Part shown: piece after piece, positions 63,261-64,000 of the stretch
Position numbering within the stretch: the stretch's first letter is position 1
Layout: every line of letters begins with the position of its first letter
Source of the DNA: Macrosoma leucophasiata
Lineage: Eukaryota; Arthropoda; Insecta; Lepidoptera; Hedylidae
Length of the DNA: 64,000 nucleotides
Assembly (NCBI GenBank): GCA_036365455.1
Contig: JAWQUS010000025.1
Span: forward strand, 21,550,001-21,614,000
Direction of reading: 5' to 3'
Notes under the pieces: model-generated
The model's database searches: none
Told to the model about the DNA's origin: nothing
The model's input: the letters and a program-made list of their open reading frames with translations, nothing else
Position numbers and translations under genes: made by a program

Positions 63261-64000
63261 GGTTGCTTAAAGAAAGAGAAGGAAAAAGTTAGAAAAGGAT
63301 GTGAAATGTTACAATAACTTTAACTTTAACAAATATCTTGGTGCAACCCAGCCTTAGTATTTCTGAATCGGTTACGGTTACCGAATATATCGGATATCCG
63401 TCAGTTTCAGTTTCTCAGTTTCTAAGAAATGCAACTACGGCAAATAATAGATTTGTCACTTCAAACTGATTTTATAATTGCCTGCAGAAATAAGGGACAG
63501 ATGATTATATCTATGAAAACATTTAAAGAGCAATTCTGGCTTATTCGCTAGCGATGAGCAACCCTAAAACAGCTCATTACAGACCGTGATGGTCTGACGA
63601 TAGCAAAGCAGATTTATGGTCATTACATTTTTTTATTTGATGTTAGAAAATTCACATTTATTTTTAAACGAGAACTCATTTTATGGTAATGAGAAATTTA
63701 TTTGAGTGAAATCCAGTATTAAATATTTGTAGTTTGAGGATTATAGACGTCTGAGATAATCTAAGCTTGGAAATTAATCTTGTGTTCATTTCTTTACCTT
63801 TCTTTACACAGCTTCTTCATAATTCTTTATAATTCGAAGTTTAATAATTTAATTTACGCATATTGTAGTGTAAAGTCAGAGGGCGTTGTTTTTCTTCTAA
63901 TAACTACAAATTTAAAGCTTCATAGCAATATGTTCTTGTTTTCTATCTGTGTTTACATATGCAAGAGCCTACTATTAGTTAGTTACCCTAATGTTTTTAT
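63261..64000. other. Unassigned terminal stretch
   Basis: No gene, RNA or repeat recognised. Confidence 0.3.

Overview
The window looks like intergenic or intronic DNA from a lepidopteran (moth or butterfly) nuclear genome. The evidence is AT-rich sequence, dense short interspersed repeats of types familiar from Lepidoptera (tRNA-headed SINEs, short repeats beginning ACTAGCTG.CCCG, repeats bounded by GGGTTCCGTA), RTE-clade and CR1-group LINEs, and no bacterial gene organisation. The species cannot be named from the sequence. No host protein-coding gene is convincingly visible. The only long reading frames belong to retrotransposons, and all of them are damaged.

Layout. 0-26 kb is a mosaic of SINE-like elements. 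These are family A (about 300 bp, with a fixed head, no recognisable Pol III head, and an A-rich tail), family B and family C (both tRNA-headed) and family D (a cloverleaf inside a palindromic element). With them are family E (5S rRNA-derived), short ACTAGCTG repeats (family I), LINE fragments and MITE-like inverted-repeat elements. A 5'-truncated CR1-group LINE lies at 7.6-8.9 kb and a long GT microsatellite at 17.4 kb. 27.4-30.5 kb is a near full-length RTE retrotransposon (minus strand) with a 12-bp target-site duplication, inserted into an older repeat (family P) whose unoccupied relative lies at 18.9-19.4 kb. 31-46 kb is more SINE and MITE mosaic, including several insertions with perfect target duplications. 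46.8-49.4 kb is a second RTE copy (5'-truncated, 10-bp duplication), itself split by a family A element. 53.2-53.6 kb holds three perfect-length 113-bp tandem units. 55.2-59.4 kb is a long CR1-group LINE (minus strand) with an ORF1 remnant, endonuclease and reverse transcriptase. 60-64 kb returns to SINE and MITE mosaic, including a family A copy nested in its older subfamily A2.

How the parts relate. The LINEs are the likely source of the reverse-transcription machinery. Family A ends in a tail resembling those of lepidopteran LINEs. Families B, C and E carry internal Pol III-type promoters (tRNA A/B boxes or the 5S internal control region). Nested insertions give relative ages: A2 is older than A, P is older than RTE copy 1, RTE copy 2 is older than the A copy inside it, A2 is older than the B copy at 42 kb, and family I is older than the B copy at 44.8 kb.

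The least explained material is family A, the palindromic cloverleaf family D, the 113-bp tandem array with its word-like flanks, several inverted-repeat elements, and two possible non-coding first exons (10.9-11.1 kb and about 19.55-19.7 kb, both minus strand). Family letters (A, B, and so on) are labels for this window only, not database names.
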